Source: Vitrella brassicaformis (taxonomy: Eukaryota > Sar > Vitrellaceae). From it: a stretch of 64,000 bases of DNA. Within the stretch, counting starts at the first letter, position 1. The number at the start of each line of letters is the position of its first letter. The translations under genes and the position numbers were made by a program. Location of the stretch: positions 67,997 to 131,996 of the forward strand of contig CDMY01000267.1 in assembly GCA_001179505.1 (NCBI GenBank), read 5' to 3'. The notes under the pieces were generated by a model. It saw nothing but the letters and a program-made list of their open reading frames with translations. It did no database searches and was not told where the DNA came from. Positions 10,653 to 21,472 of this stretch are shown here, piece by piece.

Positions 10653-11800
10653 TTGAGTGATCCATGGTCCTTCTCCGCCCAGCACCACACCACCACCAGG
10701 GGGAGGGGGGGGAGGAGGGGAATGCCGTGAACTGATTGACAGAGAGAGAGAGAGAGTTCTTAGTCGACAGTTCCTGCGTCCGTTTTTCGGTGTGTATAGA
10801 TGAGAATGCTTGGCTTGCACGAACAAAACGATCGATCATTCGACCGACTTAGTCGCGTATTTGTAAGAATGAACAGACAGACAGACCCCACCCGACTCAC
10901 CCGCCCCATCCCCCAGCCTCAGCCATCCATCGCATCCACTGCCCCTCACTCTCGCTGCGCTGCCTACCGTTCTCTAATATGGATGGATACACACATGGAT
11001 GGATGGATGGACGCACACATGCCCGCCTCCATGTGTATGTATATGTGTGTGTGTGTGTGTGTGTGCGAGGCGGCCCGAATTGAGTGTGGTATGCCTTTTC
11101 CGCCAGCCAGTCAGCCAGCAAATCAGCCAGCCAGCCAGCCAGCCAGCCAGAGCGTTTTTGTCTCGACACAGTCAGTCTTTCTTGCCCCCATCCATCGCTC
11201 ATGGCGTCCGTACGGAGTGAATGTGAATGTGAATGTGCCCCAGCGCGTGTGTGGTGGTGCGTGGTGCATGTTGGTAGGTCGGTTGCATCAGCAATTTTGA
11301 ACCAGACATACATGACGTCCAGCCACTGACTCCATGCCTGAACGTTCAATCAATGGGTGTATAATGTGTGGGTGACCCACGTCAATCCAACCCATCTCCC
11401 CCAAATCGCATTGATTGAACAGGATTCCTGCCTTAGTCATTGCTCTGTCTGTCGCTCGTCCCATCTCTCTCTCATACAGACCCTCCGGCCATGGACACCA
11501 TACCATATATGCCATCCATCGATCAGTAAGTAGAGGAGAGAAAAGGAGCAAGGCGAGGCGCATCCGTCACATGCACACAAACAGTCAGGCCAGGCAGCAA
11601 AGCAGCAGCAATCGCTGCATCGATGCATCGATCGTTGGAAAGCAAAGCAACCAGCGGCCAGGCAGGTGGTGAAAAATCAAAGTCAGCCACATTCAGGCAC
11701 GCAGGCAGGCACCCATGCAGACAGTCAAGACGGGCTTCAAAACTCCCTCTCTCTCCCCCCCCTCCCCTCCCCTCTGCCATTCACTCAGACTGTGCTCACT
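10653..11800. other. Convergent intergenic region rich in short tandem repeats
   Basis: This 1.15-kb spacer between VMP1 and the glutaredoxin gene has (GA)n at 10739-10756, (GGAT)n near 11000, (TG)n near 11045-11064 and a (CAGC)n run near 11107-11150. No coding or structured RNA signal was recognised. Confidence 0.55.
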
Positions 11801-12325
11801 TCACTTAGCAACGGGGAGGTCGAGGTATCCCGCCTTAAGGAGCATGGTGGTGAGTTTGCCCTGCTTGCCCATATCGGCCACCTCCTCCCCGCCGCCCAGG
11901 AACTTGCCTTCGAAGAACACTCGTGGTGTCGTCCTGGCGCCCGTCAGCTCCTCGAGGTAGTCCTGGATGCTGTCCTTGAGGCTCTCGTCCAGCTGGTCGA
12001 TGAACTCGCTGCCGAACCCCTTGGGCTTGACCGTCTTGCCGAAGTGCAGGTGGAACCGGTTCAAGACGCCGCGCGTGAAGGGGCAGAAGGACTGGCCGAA
12101 GACCATGATGGGGAAGTTGCGGATCCGCTCGTCCACAAACTGCTTGGCCGCCGGGGACACAGCCAGACGCAGAGAGGACACGCCATTGCGCAGCCGAGTT
12201 GGGGTGCTGGTCTGCTGCTGGTGGTGCCTCGCGAGAGGCGTGGCGGCAGAGATGGAGGGCTGGAATGCATCGACCGACACACACAGGGCCGCGCAGAGGG
12301 CGATGATCTGCACCAGGGAGGGCAT
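11801..12325 (-). CDS. Plastid-type monothiol-like glutaredoxin (single exon)
   Basis: A single-exon 174-aa protein. The start at 12325 gives MPSLVQIIALCAALCVSVDAFQ, a signal peptide ending in a D-A-F-Q-P motif; the next 35 residues are Ser/Thr/Arg-rich and free of acids. This is the two-part presequence of complex red plastids, so plastid import is likely. The mature domain has VFGQSFCPFTRGVLNRF, with a CPFT active site carrying one cysteine, then ARTTPRVFFEGKFLGGGEEV, containing the TxxP cis-proline turn and the GG glutathione-binding loop. A single active-site Cys suits glutathionylation chemistry or Fe-S handling rather than disulfide reduction. An upstream ATG (12385) would add 20 residues before the signal peptide and is less likely. 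Confidence 0.85.
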   Translation of the reverse strand: MPSLVQIIALCAALCVSVDAFQPSISAATPLARHHQQQTSTPTRLRNGVSSLRLAVSPAAKQFVDERIRNFPIMVFGQSFCPFTRGVLNRFHLHFGKTVKPKGFGSEFIDQLDESLKDSIQDYLEELTGARTTPRVFFEGKFLGGGEEVADMGKQGKLTTMLLKAGYLDLPVAK

Positions 12326-12707
12326 GTTGATCATCGATCTGAGGGGCGGGTGCAGCGCAGGGAGGTGGATGGGGAGGGCTCGCAAGGGGAGGTCAGATCC
12401 TGCCAGATGGAGGCCTTGTAGACTTCGTGGAGCAGACCAGCAGCAGCAGCGGTTTCAGGGAGCACCCTAGGCGGCCTTGAGCTTTGGGCGAGCTCAAGAA
12501 CAAGCGCAGAAGCAGCATCTGTGGAGATCTGCCTACTTCCACCAAGATGCAGCCGAGTTCGAGACGCCACGAAAGCCATTCGTGACGCTGCCGACCCGAA
12601 CGTGGCCCTGGCTGATCCTGCCTGTTTTGTTTGTGCAATCAACGTGCTGCCAGCCAGTGGTTAGTGCTGCTGCCGCCATCGGCTACTGCCTGTGAGTGTG
12701 AGCCGCG

Positions 12708-15700
12708 ATGTCGATAAAGCTTCGCGAGTTGATCCGGAACATCCGCGCGTGTAAGACAGCAGCTGAGGAGCGTGCAGTCATTGCCAAGGAATGCGCTGAG
12801 ATCAGGACGGCATTCAAGGTAAACCAGACAGACAGACAGACAGACAGACAGACGGGCTTGTGCTGGCTGCTGGCATGTGTCTGTGTCTGTTTGGTTTGGT
12901 GTGGTGTGTTATCTGTGTTTCTTCCCCCTCCTGCCTGCCTGTCTGTCTGTCTGTCTGCCTTGTTGATTACAGGAGGAGGACAATCACTATCGGCACCGCA
13001 ATGTCGCCAAGCTGCTCTTCATTCACATGCTCGGGTCAGTCAGTCGGCGGAAGGGTGCGCTGGCTGGGCTGGGATGCACTCGTGACTCTCTGTCTGCCTA
13101 CCCTGCCCTGCCCTGCCCCACTGTCTGTCTGTCTGTCTGTCTGTTGTGTCTGTGTGTGTGCGCGTTGATGCTGCAGGTACCCGACTCACTTCGGCCAGAT
13201 GGAGTGTCTGAAGCTGATAGCGTCCACCAAGTTTGCCGAGAAGCGCGTAGGCTACCTGGGCCTCACTCAGCTGCTGGACGAGAACACGGAGGTCCTCATG
13301 CTCGTCACCAACTCGGTCAAGAACGACCTCAACCACCCGGTAGGTGTGTGCAGCCAGTTGACCAGCCCCCCACCCACTTGATTGATTTGACCCAAATGAA
13401 CCAGCAGGTCTTTCTGTTCTGTGGTCCTGTCTGTCACTGCTGTTAAACTGTGCAGAATCAGTACGTCAATGGGCTGGCCCTCTGTGCGCTGGGCAACATA
13501 GGCAACCCCGAGATGTGCAGGTGCGTGTGCAGCCAGCCAGGCAGGAAGCCGACCCAGCGAGAGAGATTCCAGCCCGCCTGTTGTTAATCTGTTTGTCTGC
13601 TTGTGGTCATTCCATCACTTAGGGCGTTGGCTCGTGAGGTAGAGAATTTGATGGGCGTGTCCAACCCCTACATCCGCAAGAAGGCCGCCCTGTGTGCCAT
13701 GCGGATGATCCGCAAGGTCGAGGAGATCGAAGACAAATTCAACCACAAAATCCCCACACTCCTCGAAGACAGAAACCACGGTCGGCCCACACACACACAC
13801 ACACACACACACCGCACAGGGAGGGAGGGAAGGAACAGAGAGGCAGCGAGCGGCATGTGGTTGTGTGTCTGTATGTCTGTATGTGTCAGCTGTGTTGCTG
13901 TCTGGGTGTGCGCTGCTGATCACGGTGTTGGAGATCAACCCATCGGCACTCTCGGAGTTCAGGCGATACGTACCCACACTGGTAAGTAGCCTGCCTAGAC
14001 ACACACACAACACACACACACACACACTGACCAATGAATGCGTGTGTGTGTGTGTGTCTTAGATCCGTGCGTTGAAGAACATGTCCATGTCTGGCTACGC
14101 CAACGCGTCCGAGTACGACATCGCCGGCATCACTGACCCGTTCCTCCAAGTCAAGATCCTACGAGTCCTCAAACTACTCGGACACGTAACCACACACACA
14201 GGCAGGCAGCCGATAGCCAACACACACACAAGGATACATGGCGTGTCTGTGTGTTGTGTTGTGTGTGCCCCTGATCAGGGGTCCGTTGACGTGAGCGACG
14301 AGATGAACGACATCTTGGCTCAGGTGGCGACCAACACTGAGGGCGCCAAGAACGCCGGCAACGCCATCCTCTACGAGTGCGTCCAGACCATCATGAACAT
14401 CGAAGCAGAAAGCGGACTTAGAGTGCTGGGTCAGGCAGTCAGTCAGTCAGTCAGTCAGCCAGGCAGTCAGTCACAACACCCCACCCCACCCCACCCCCCA
14501 GCACACACACACCCCTAAGATGTCCCCCAAAATGTCTGTCTGTCTGTCCCTCTGTCAGGAGTGAACATCTTGGGTCGTTTCCTGATGAATCGGGACAACA
14601 ACATTCGCTACGTGGCGCTGACGACGCTGCAGCACGTGGTGACGGTCGACATGAAGGCCGTCCAGAGACACCGATCCACCATCGTCGACTGCCTTAAGGC
14701 CAGTACTCTCACCAACCACACCACATACACCACACCACCAGCGTGTGATGTGTCGTGTGTTGTGTGTCGTGTGTTGTGTGTGTAGGATCCTGACGTGTCG
14801 ATTCGGAAGCGCGCCCTCGACGTCACCTACGCACTCATCAACGAGGAGAATATCAAGGTGCGCAAGCCAAGGCGAGAGCAGCCACCCAGACAGACAGACA
14901 GCATCGTGGCATTGTCGTGGCTGGCTGGTACAGACGATGACCAAGGAGCTGCTGAATTTTTTGCTTATGGCCGGGCCCGAGTTCAAAGAGGATCTGGTCA
15001 CAAAGGTAGGTTCGTCACCGCCACACAGACAGGCACCACACCACAGCCTCGGCCGTCCAGTCAGCCCAGCCACACACACCCGTCCCGCCTTGGTGGTGTG
15101 GTACTGCCTGCCACGCAGATATGTCTAGCAGTGGATCGGTTCGCACCCAACCGGAGATGGCAGATTGACACCCTCATCAAGGTGGGTTGGGTCGGGTACC
15201 CATGACCATCCCATCTCTGAGACAGTATGGGTGCATTGTGTTGTGTTGCCTTGGGATGCGTCGCGTTTGGTGCGGTGCAGGTGATGTGTCTGGCGGGCAA
15301 CTTCGTGCAGACCCAAATACGAGACAACTTCATATACGTGGTACACACACATGGTCGACACACACACGCGTCCCACTCTCGAGCGAATCGCATCCACATC
15401 ATTCCTCTCTGTCTCTCTCCGTGTCGTGTGTGTGTCACCCACCCATGTGTGTGTGTCGACCATGCCATGACCATGCCATGCGTGTGTGTAGGTGATGGCC
15501 ACCCCCGAGCTGCACACCTACACCGTCCACAAACTCTTCTTCTCTGTCAAAGAAAACCAAACACAAGTAACCATCCACACACACAGCCACACCGCACACA
15601 ACGCACACGCCCCCAAGCTCGTTTGTTCTTCGCTTGAGCAGGAGACGCTCATCCAGGTGGGCATATGGTGTCTGGGGGAGTTCGGCGACCTCCTCGTGTC

Positions 15701-17732
15701 GGGCAGCGCCGTCGGCCCCGACCAGCAGCCCATCAAGGTGTCCCCGTCAGAGGTGCTCGACCTGATCGAAACCATTGACAGGCGACCAACCGAACAGACC
15801 ATCGGCGCATCCGTCATGGGCAAGACCGCTGCTGCTGGGGCTGCTGGGAGTAGCGGCGGTGGGGCGAACAGTGCAGGTGGTGGTGGCAGTGGTGTGGGTG
15901 GTGTTGGGAGTGCGGTGCAGAGCGCCAACAGTGCGTTGGTGACGCAGGAGTACATCATCACCACACTCATGAAACTCACCACACGATTCCCAAACGGTCA
16001 GTCAGTCTGTCGGTAAAGGGGGGGGGACACGGATTGGATTATCGCATTCATTGGTGCGTCTGGTGTGTGTGTGTGTTGTGTTGTGTTTTGTTGTGTGTCA
16101 GAGGTGCCGCGCATCCGCGGTCTGTTAGAGAAGTATTCGGCGAGCATGTCGCTGGAGATACAGCAGCGGGCCTGCGAATACGAGCAGCTTCTCGGCAACA
16201 CATGGGACAAACTCAGGTATGCCCTGCACACAGATCACATGCCACAGCTGAGCTACGGATGTGATGTGTTGCCGTGTGTATGTGTGTTAGGGAGGGCATA
16301 TTGGATCGCATGCCCGCGTCAGAGAGAGCCAAGACCCTCACCACCGACAGACCCTCAGGTCAGGAAGCAGCCACACAACCCAACCCAAATCCCGCCCAAC
16401 ATACTCCACTCCACTCTGTCTGTCTGTCTGTCTGTGTGTCAGGTGATGCGTCGATCGACGAGGTGCCGACGACTGCCAACCACCACCCCAAGGGCGGCGA
16501 TCTCCTCGACCTCAACGACCTGCTCGACCTTGACACAAGGCCTGCACCCCCTGGGGGTGCCGTGCTCAACAGCCACCCTGCGACACAGACCAGCCCACAC
16601 AAGCCATCCACCGGTGAGAGAGAAGATCGAAATCCAGCAAGGCTGGCTGCAAAGGCAGCAGGCACCTGTGTGTGATGTGTGTGTGTGTGTAGGTGGTGGT
16701 GATTTGTTGGATTTGCTGGGTGGCCTGGGGGGCGAGCTGGCGCCATCGGCTGGTGCTCCGGCGCCCACGGCAGCATCAGGTGGGCGAGATCCGGAAGGGA
16801 AAGAGTTGGAATGAGAATGGATGTGTGGATGATTTGGTTGGTTGACTGCTGTCAGGTTTGGACGCGTTGGCGGATTTGAACTTGGGCGGACCCACTTTAA
16901 ACTCCCACCCCCCACCAGCCGCCGCTGCCGCTACTGCTGCTGCTGCTGATGCGGCACGACCACCATCGACAGGAGGGGTAGGCCACGCAGACAGACAGAC
17001 AACCCCACCAAGTATCAAGACACACAACCGGCTCGCATGTGTGTATGCGTTTCTTTCATCCCCATCGTGTGCAGGACATCCTGGACATCTTCGGTGGCAC
17101 CCCCTCCCCGGCCTCTCCACCCACCGCCCCGCCCGCCGGCGGCAAATCCTTCCCGCCATTCACCGCCTTCGACAAGAACGGACTGCAGATCACATTCACA
17201 TGCAAACAGGTACCTACCACCACACACAGACACAGACGTGCAGTGGTCAAGGGAGATGACGTGTGTGTGCAGGATGGGAGCGATCCGAAGCGTTCGACGG
17301 TGGAGGCGAGTTTCGTCAACACCTCCACCGACGCCATGAGCGCATTCGTCTTTGAGGTGACAACACACCCCATACAATCATCTCATTCATTCATTCATTC
17401 TTGTGAAAACCCTCCCTGCCCTGCAGGCAGCTGTGCCCAAGTATGTGACGCTATCGATGGACCCCGCAAGTGCGTCTGTGGTGGAGCCGTTCGGGCTGAC
17501 CCCCACCACCCAGAGGATATCCCTAGTCAACAGCGCCCAGGGGGAGAAGCCCATCATGATGAAGATACGCATCTCCTACACACACAAGGATCAGCAGGTC
17601 ACACACCGAGGGAGGGAGGGAGGGACAGGAGCTCGATTGTTCGTGTCTGTTGATGGCGCATTGATGTGTGTGTGAGAGTATGTGCAGGTGCAGGAGTTTG
17701 GTCAGGTGTCGGACTTCCCGAAGGAGCTGTGA
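12708..17732 (+). CDS. AP1G1: AP-1 complex subunit gamma (gamma-adaptin)
   Basis: About 24 exons, 12708-12818 to 17688-17732, join in phase to about 919 aa, the size of gamma-adaptins elsewhere. The N-terminus [20 protein letters not shown] and the trunk ([42 protein letters not shown]) are typical of the gamma/alpha adaptin armadillo solenoid. A Gly/Ala-rich hinge carries acidic-Leu motifs ([19 protein letters not shown]) that match clathrin boxes. The end is the gamma-ear beta-sandwich ([27 protein letters not shown]). It sorts cargo into clathrin vesicles at the trans-Golgi/endosome. One intron (14699-14785) appears to use a GC donor (AAG|GCCAGT). Introns are 60-150 nt and repeat-rich. It is divergent from the glutaredoxin gene. 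Confidence 0.93.
12824..12960. repeat. Complementary (ACAG)n and (CTGT)n tracts at the two ends of AP1G intron 1
   Basis: The intron after exon 1 has (CAGA)n at about 12826-12853 near its donor and (CTGT)n at about 12942-12960 near its acceptor. The two can base-pair over 16 or more positions and would fold the intron into a hairpin. Confidence 0.7.
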
Positions 17733-18377
17733 CTGACGCGACCTGAGGTGTCATGCGAGGGGCAGCGTGTAGACCTGACGAGCAGAGCATGCGTGAGAGT
17801 ATTTGTCTGAGTAGGGGTGCCGATGCGATGCGATGCTATGAGACGAGATGGATGGGACAAGATGAGAGCCGTATGTGCGCGTGTGAGTGTGTGAGTCGGT
17901 GTGTCGTCTTTGGTGCTCCATAATTGATTGACATATATGCTACGATTGAGCTCTCTCTCCGGCCTGCCTGCCTCCCTGCCTGCCTGTGCATGGATGCCCA
18001 CAATCTGTCCGTCTGTCTGTCTGTCTGTCTCGTGTGCGGTGCATGCCTCTCTCTGTCTGAGTGATGCGACTTGCCTCGCGTCCATCCTTCCTTGTTCGGT
18101 CAAAGAAGGTTTTAATCCACACTTAACTTAGCCAGAGGTACGGTGCGGTGCGGTCGCGAAAGTATCTAGCAGCTAGGACCACAATCCACACTCACATACA
18201 CAGCATCCATCCATCCATCCACCCATCCATTCATCCATTCGACAGACAGGCAGGCAGGCCACGTCAACTCAGCCTGACAACCATGACGCCAAAAGTGATG
18301 ACAGCACATTGCCCATCTCATCTCTCCCCTCTTGTGACCCGCGCCTCCCTCACCGTGTACACGCGTGTGTCGACTGT
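17733..18377. other. Convergent intergenic region
   Basis: This spacer is between the AP1G and PH/YiiX-like gene ends. It contains (CTGT)n near 18009-18030 and (ATCC)n near 18208-18240; no gene seen. Confidence 0.5.
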
Positions 18378-20691
18378 TCACGGCAGGTCAAAGGCGATAA
18401 TGAGCTCCTCACCTACACACACAAATGGCACCAGTCTGTTGCATTTCCGCCTACGTGGAGATGTGGGAGCGTACCGATGGCACAGCCGTCACTGAGTGGC
18501 AGGGGGGAGTGCGTCTTGACGCTGAATGTTCCCGGCCAGTACTGGCTGGCTGCACGGGAGCCCCTCAGCACACCCAGCCGCTTCAGACACTTGGCCACCA
18601 ACTCAGAGCAGAAATACGTCTGATGGACACATGCACAGATAGACACATCAATCACATCAAGAAACCCATTCAGGCGCCAGTCATGTCTTGCTGACCTGTT
18701 CGTCGTCTCCCTGCCTCCATCCGACGGAGAAGTGCTGGTCCCTCCTCTCCCCGCCCCCTGTCTGTGTGCTCGCCTCCTGATAGCCGTCTCCTGCCGTGGC
18801 GAGCCGCGGGCCACTGGAAGCAGCAGCTGCTGCTGCTGTGGGTGCGGGGCTCTTGATCGTCACTGAGAGGGCAGGGAGAGAGTTATGACTTGACGGTGCG
18901 ATGATGTTCGTACCTTCTCCCTCCTCATGGTCGACGTCGATCTCCTCTGAGCGGTGGCGCCACAGGAGCTTCCGCACGGTGAGGCGGTAGGGTTTGCCCA
19001 ACACGTCGAAGATGAAGTCCTGGAAACTCGCCAACAGACGCGGATGGCGCTTGAAATACACCTGATTGATCGATTGGCAAAGATGCATCCGTGTCACCCC
19101 CAGGTGGACAAAGTTATACGTGCGTGCGTGTCTCCACCTTCCTGTAGACGAGCTTGGTGTAGCACTTGTGCCACCCGAACGCCCTGACGACACAAATGCC
19201 GTGAATTGATGCTGCCGAGAAGTGTTTCCATGTCCAGTAGTACTTGAAGTCGCTCCAGCTGACGGCTGTGACACCGTGATTGCCCGTGGCCTCGAAGATC
19301 AGCACGCTACCGTTGTCGACGCGCAGCAGCAGCGCCACGTGGTCGTACTCAGAGGCCGTCAAGGTGCGTGTCACCCTGGCACCGCCGTCAGTACCCCTGA
19401 CACACACACACACGCACAGAAGAAATCAGAAGACAGCACATGCACCACAGTGGAGGTCGGAGGCCTCTTCCTTTGCGATGTGCGTACCTGAAGAGGAGTA
19501 TGTCGCCCGTCTGGACGAGTGACAGGTACTTGCTCTCTGAAATGCGATTGAACCGCCAGAAGTTCTTCTCCGCCACGATGCCCCTCTCCGCGTACGGCAG
19601 CGGGGCCGCACACCGGATATGCAGACCAGTGGCGTGCACCAGGCGCTGCATCACACGGGCGCTGCCACGGAACTCAAAACACTTCTGCATCCACGCGGAG
19701 AGAGGGAGCCATGGACACCGGCGATGTACAGTCCATCGTCGATGAATTGGTTACCTTTGGGAATGCGGTCGGTTTGAGTCTGAGTACTATGCGGTCGTCC
19801 CTGACCCCGCCCCATTGATCGCAGCTGAAGAGCCCCTCGCACAGGCCAAATATGGCCAGGGGGTCGGCCGACGACGTGTCGCCGATCTCGGCACTCTCGT
19901 ACAAACAATGCAGCTCGTACCGCACCTGACACAGGCACAAGCACAACAACATGCGAGGGACGTGTGTGTGCGAGCATCCGTCGAGAGGTCTCCGGTTTTA
20001 GCACTGTGTCGAAGTCCAGAACGCCCAGGGGAGCTGTAAGGCCCAGGTCGTCGGGCTGCAGACGAACAGAAAGAACAGTGTGTGCTGAGAACAATCAGCA
20101 TCTTTGTACTCCATTGCAGGCCTTTACCTTGAAGTAGAGCAATTTGCGATCCTGCACCACACAGCAACAGAACACACACATGGTCCAAACACCTGTTGGT
20201 CGGTCCTCGCGTTGTCTGACGGACCTTGAGTATGTATGTGCGCCGCCGCCATCCCTCGTACCACCAGGGCGAGCGCTTCTCGAAATCGCCCTCCATCGCA
20301 GGCAAACACGAACCTACCTGCACCCACGCAACACGCGCAGACACTGCAGACACGTACTGCAGGTCTTTCCCTCTCTGCATCTTTCGCTCACCGGAAGAAT
20401 CCATTGAGGCGCTGGCATCCCTTGTCCGCCCTCCTCCCCCTCCTGGACCAAACGCTCACCATCAGCCTGCAGAGCCTCCACTTGGCCTTTGCGGAAGGAC
20501 AGCTCATCTCGTCTATGGTCAATCAAGGCGGGCGGGGCTTCCTCTACGGGCCTGAAGCTCTCCAGCACCCGCTGTGCCACTGTGCGTTCTGTGGCGGTGC
20601 TGCACTCATCGATGGGGGCCTCACACTCTTCAAAGAGGAGGTGGTCATCGGGAAACTCGGTTTCATAATATTTGACCTCTAGTGCCGGCAT
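18378..20691 (-). CDS. PH-domain protein with permuted papain-fold (YiiX/LRAT-like) domain
   Basis: Eleven exons (20392-20691, 20225-20317, 20128-20151, 20005-20055, 19755-19925, 19488-19684, 19138-19396, 18914-19061, 18696-18862, 18475-18619, 18378-18412) total 1590 nt, 529 aa, all in phase. After an acidic N-terminus comes a PH domain (KRSPWWYEGWRRRTYILK, DRKLLYFK, LGVLDFDT). The second half holds LVQTGDILLFRG and SEYDHVALLLRV, giving a candidate catalytic His, then TYFCSELVAKCLKRLGVL, giving a candidate Cys. His-before-Cys order is the mark of circularly permuted NlpC/P60-type enzymes. Likely a membrane-associated thiol hydrolase or acyltransferase; substrate unknown. One exon is only 24 nt. 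The last exon (11 codons, EELIIAFDLP) follows a good splice site; without it the ORF would end about 20 codons after the donor. Confidence 0.75.
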
Positions 20692-20726
20692 ACTGCGCGC
20701 GAACGTCTGCCAGTCCACCGAATTCG

Positions 20727-20746
20727 AAACCCTAACCCCAAACCCC
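20727..20746. promoter_or_regulatory. Telobox-like AAACCCTAACCCC in an 87-bp divergent promoter
   Basis: It lies between start codons 20691 (minus) and 20779 (plus). AAACCCTAA at 20727-20735 is followed by CCCCAAACCCC. The same motif in opposite orientation occurs at 5322-5330. Plant teloboxes mark ribosome-biogenesis and cell-cycle promoters; a similar role here is inference. Confidence 0.45.
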
Positions 20747-20778
20747 ATTCGTAAATTGTGTGCGTCATTTTAAGCGCA

Positions 20779-21415
20779 ATGAGAGGCTTCGAGGTTTCAA
20801 TGAGTCTGTCTGAGGGTGGTTCCGACGCCGTGGCGGGCCATATGCTGGTTGTGCAGCCGCCGTACCAAAGGCCGAAGGCGTGGTTGGCCATACGCGAGTG
20901 CGGCAAGTATACATATTTCGATTCCCTTACGGACGTCCCGAACGACCTAACCAATGTGGCCATGTGGCGGTACGTGACATCCATCCATCCATCCATCCAT
21001 CAATCCATCCACCCCTTCACACGTGTGGCGGTACGCGAGATCCATTCATCCATCCTTCCGTCCAGGCCTGAGAAGATCTATGAGGGGGACTTCGAGCAGT
21101 TCGGTATCATGGCCGTCGGTGCGGAGCTCGACAGGGAGGACACTGCATCCCTCCTCGCGGCGGTTCGTGACGCCGTCGATGACCTGCCGCATGTCATTGT
21201 GGACACCGAGGTCAGCAGGACCGATAAACCCTCCTACCGCTGCAATCGATGTATGCGCCATGTGTGTCTGCCTTTATGCGGTGCAGAGGAAGGTGGCTGC
21301 GTCTGCTCAAGCGTCGCGTGAGGAGGGGCGGGTGATCTTCGCGCCATGGTCAGGCCTGGGAATCCGAGATCGGTTGCCTGCGATTGGCGATCAAGCTTGC
21401 GGGGCCATCATGTAA
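20779..21415 (+). CDS. Unknown 154-aa protein
   Basis: Three exons (20779-20969, 21066-21210, 21287-21415) total 465 nt with matched phases. The protein is soluble, mixed alpha/beta in appearance, with no signal peptide or membrane segment; no family recognised. Readable segments include AGHMLVVQPPYQRPKAWLAI and EDTASLLAAVRDAVDDLPHV. It starts 87 bp from the PH/YiiX-like gene and ends only 57 bp from the stop of the convergent membrane-protein gene, so it is tightly packed. Intron 1 contains a (CATC)n repeat near 20978-21012 and a second GTACG(C/T)G site that could act as an alternative donor. Confidence 0.6.
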
Positions 21416-21472
21416 ACGCATCAATACGTATAGTTTGATTCGATTCGACTGGACATGAAGCATCGATCTTGC

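Noticed and set aside
11666-12421. Long plus-strand ORF opposite the glutaredoxin gene
   Set aside because: It is the antisense shadow of a well-supported glutaredoxin and has no recognisable domain.
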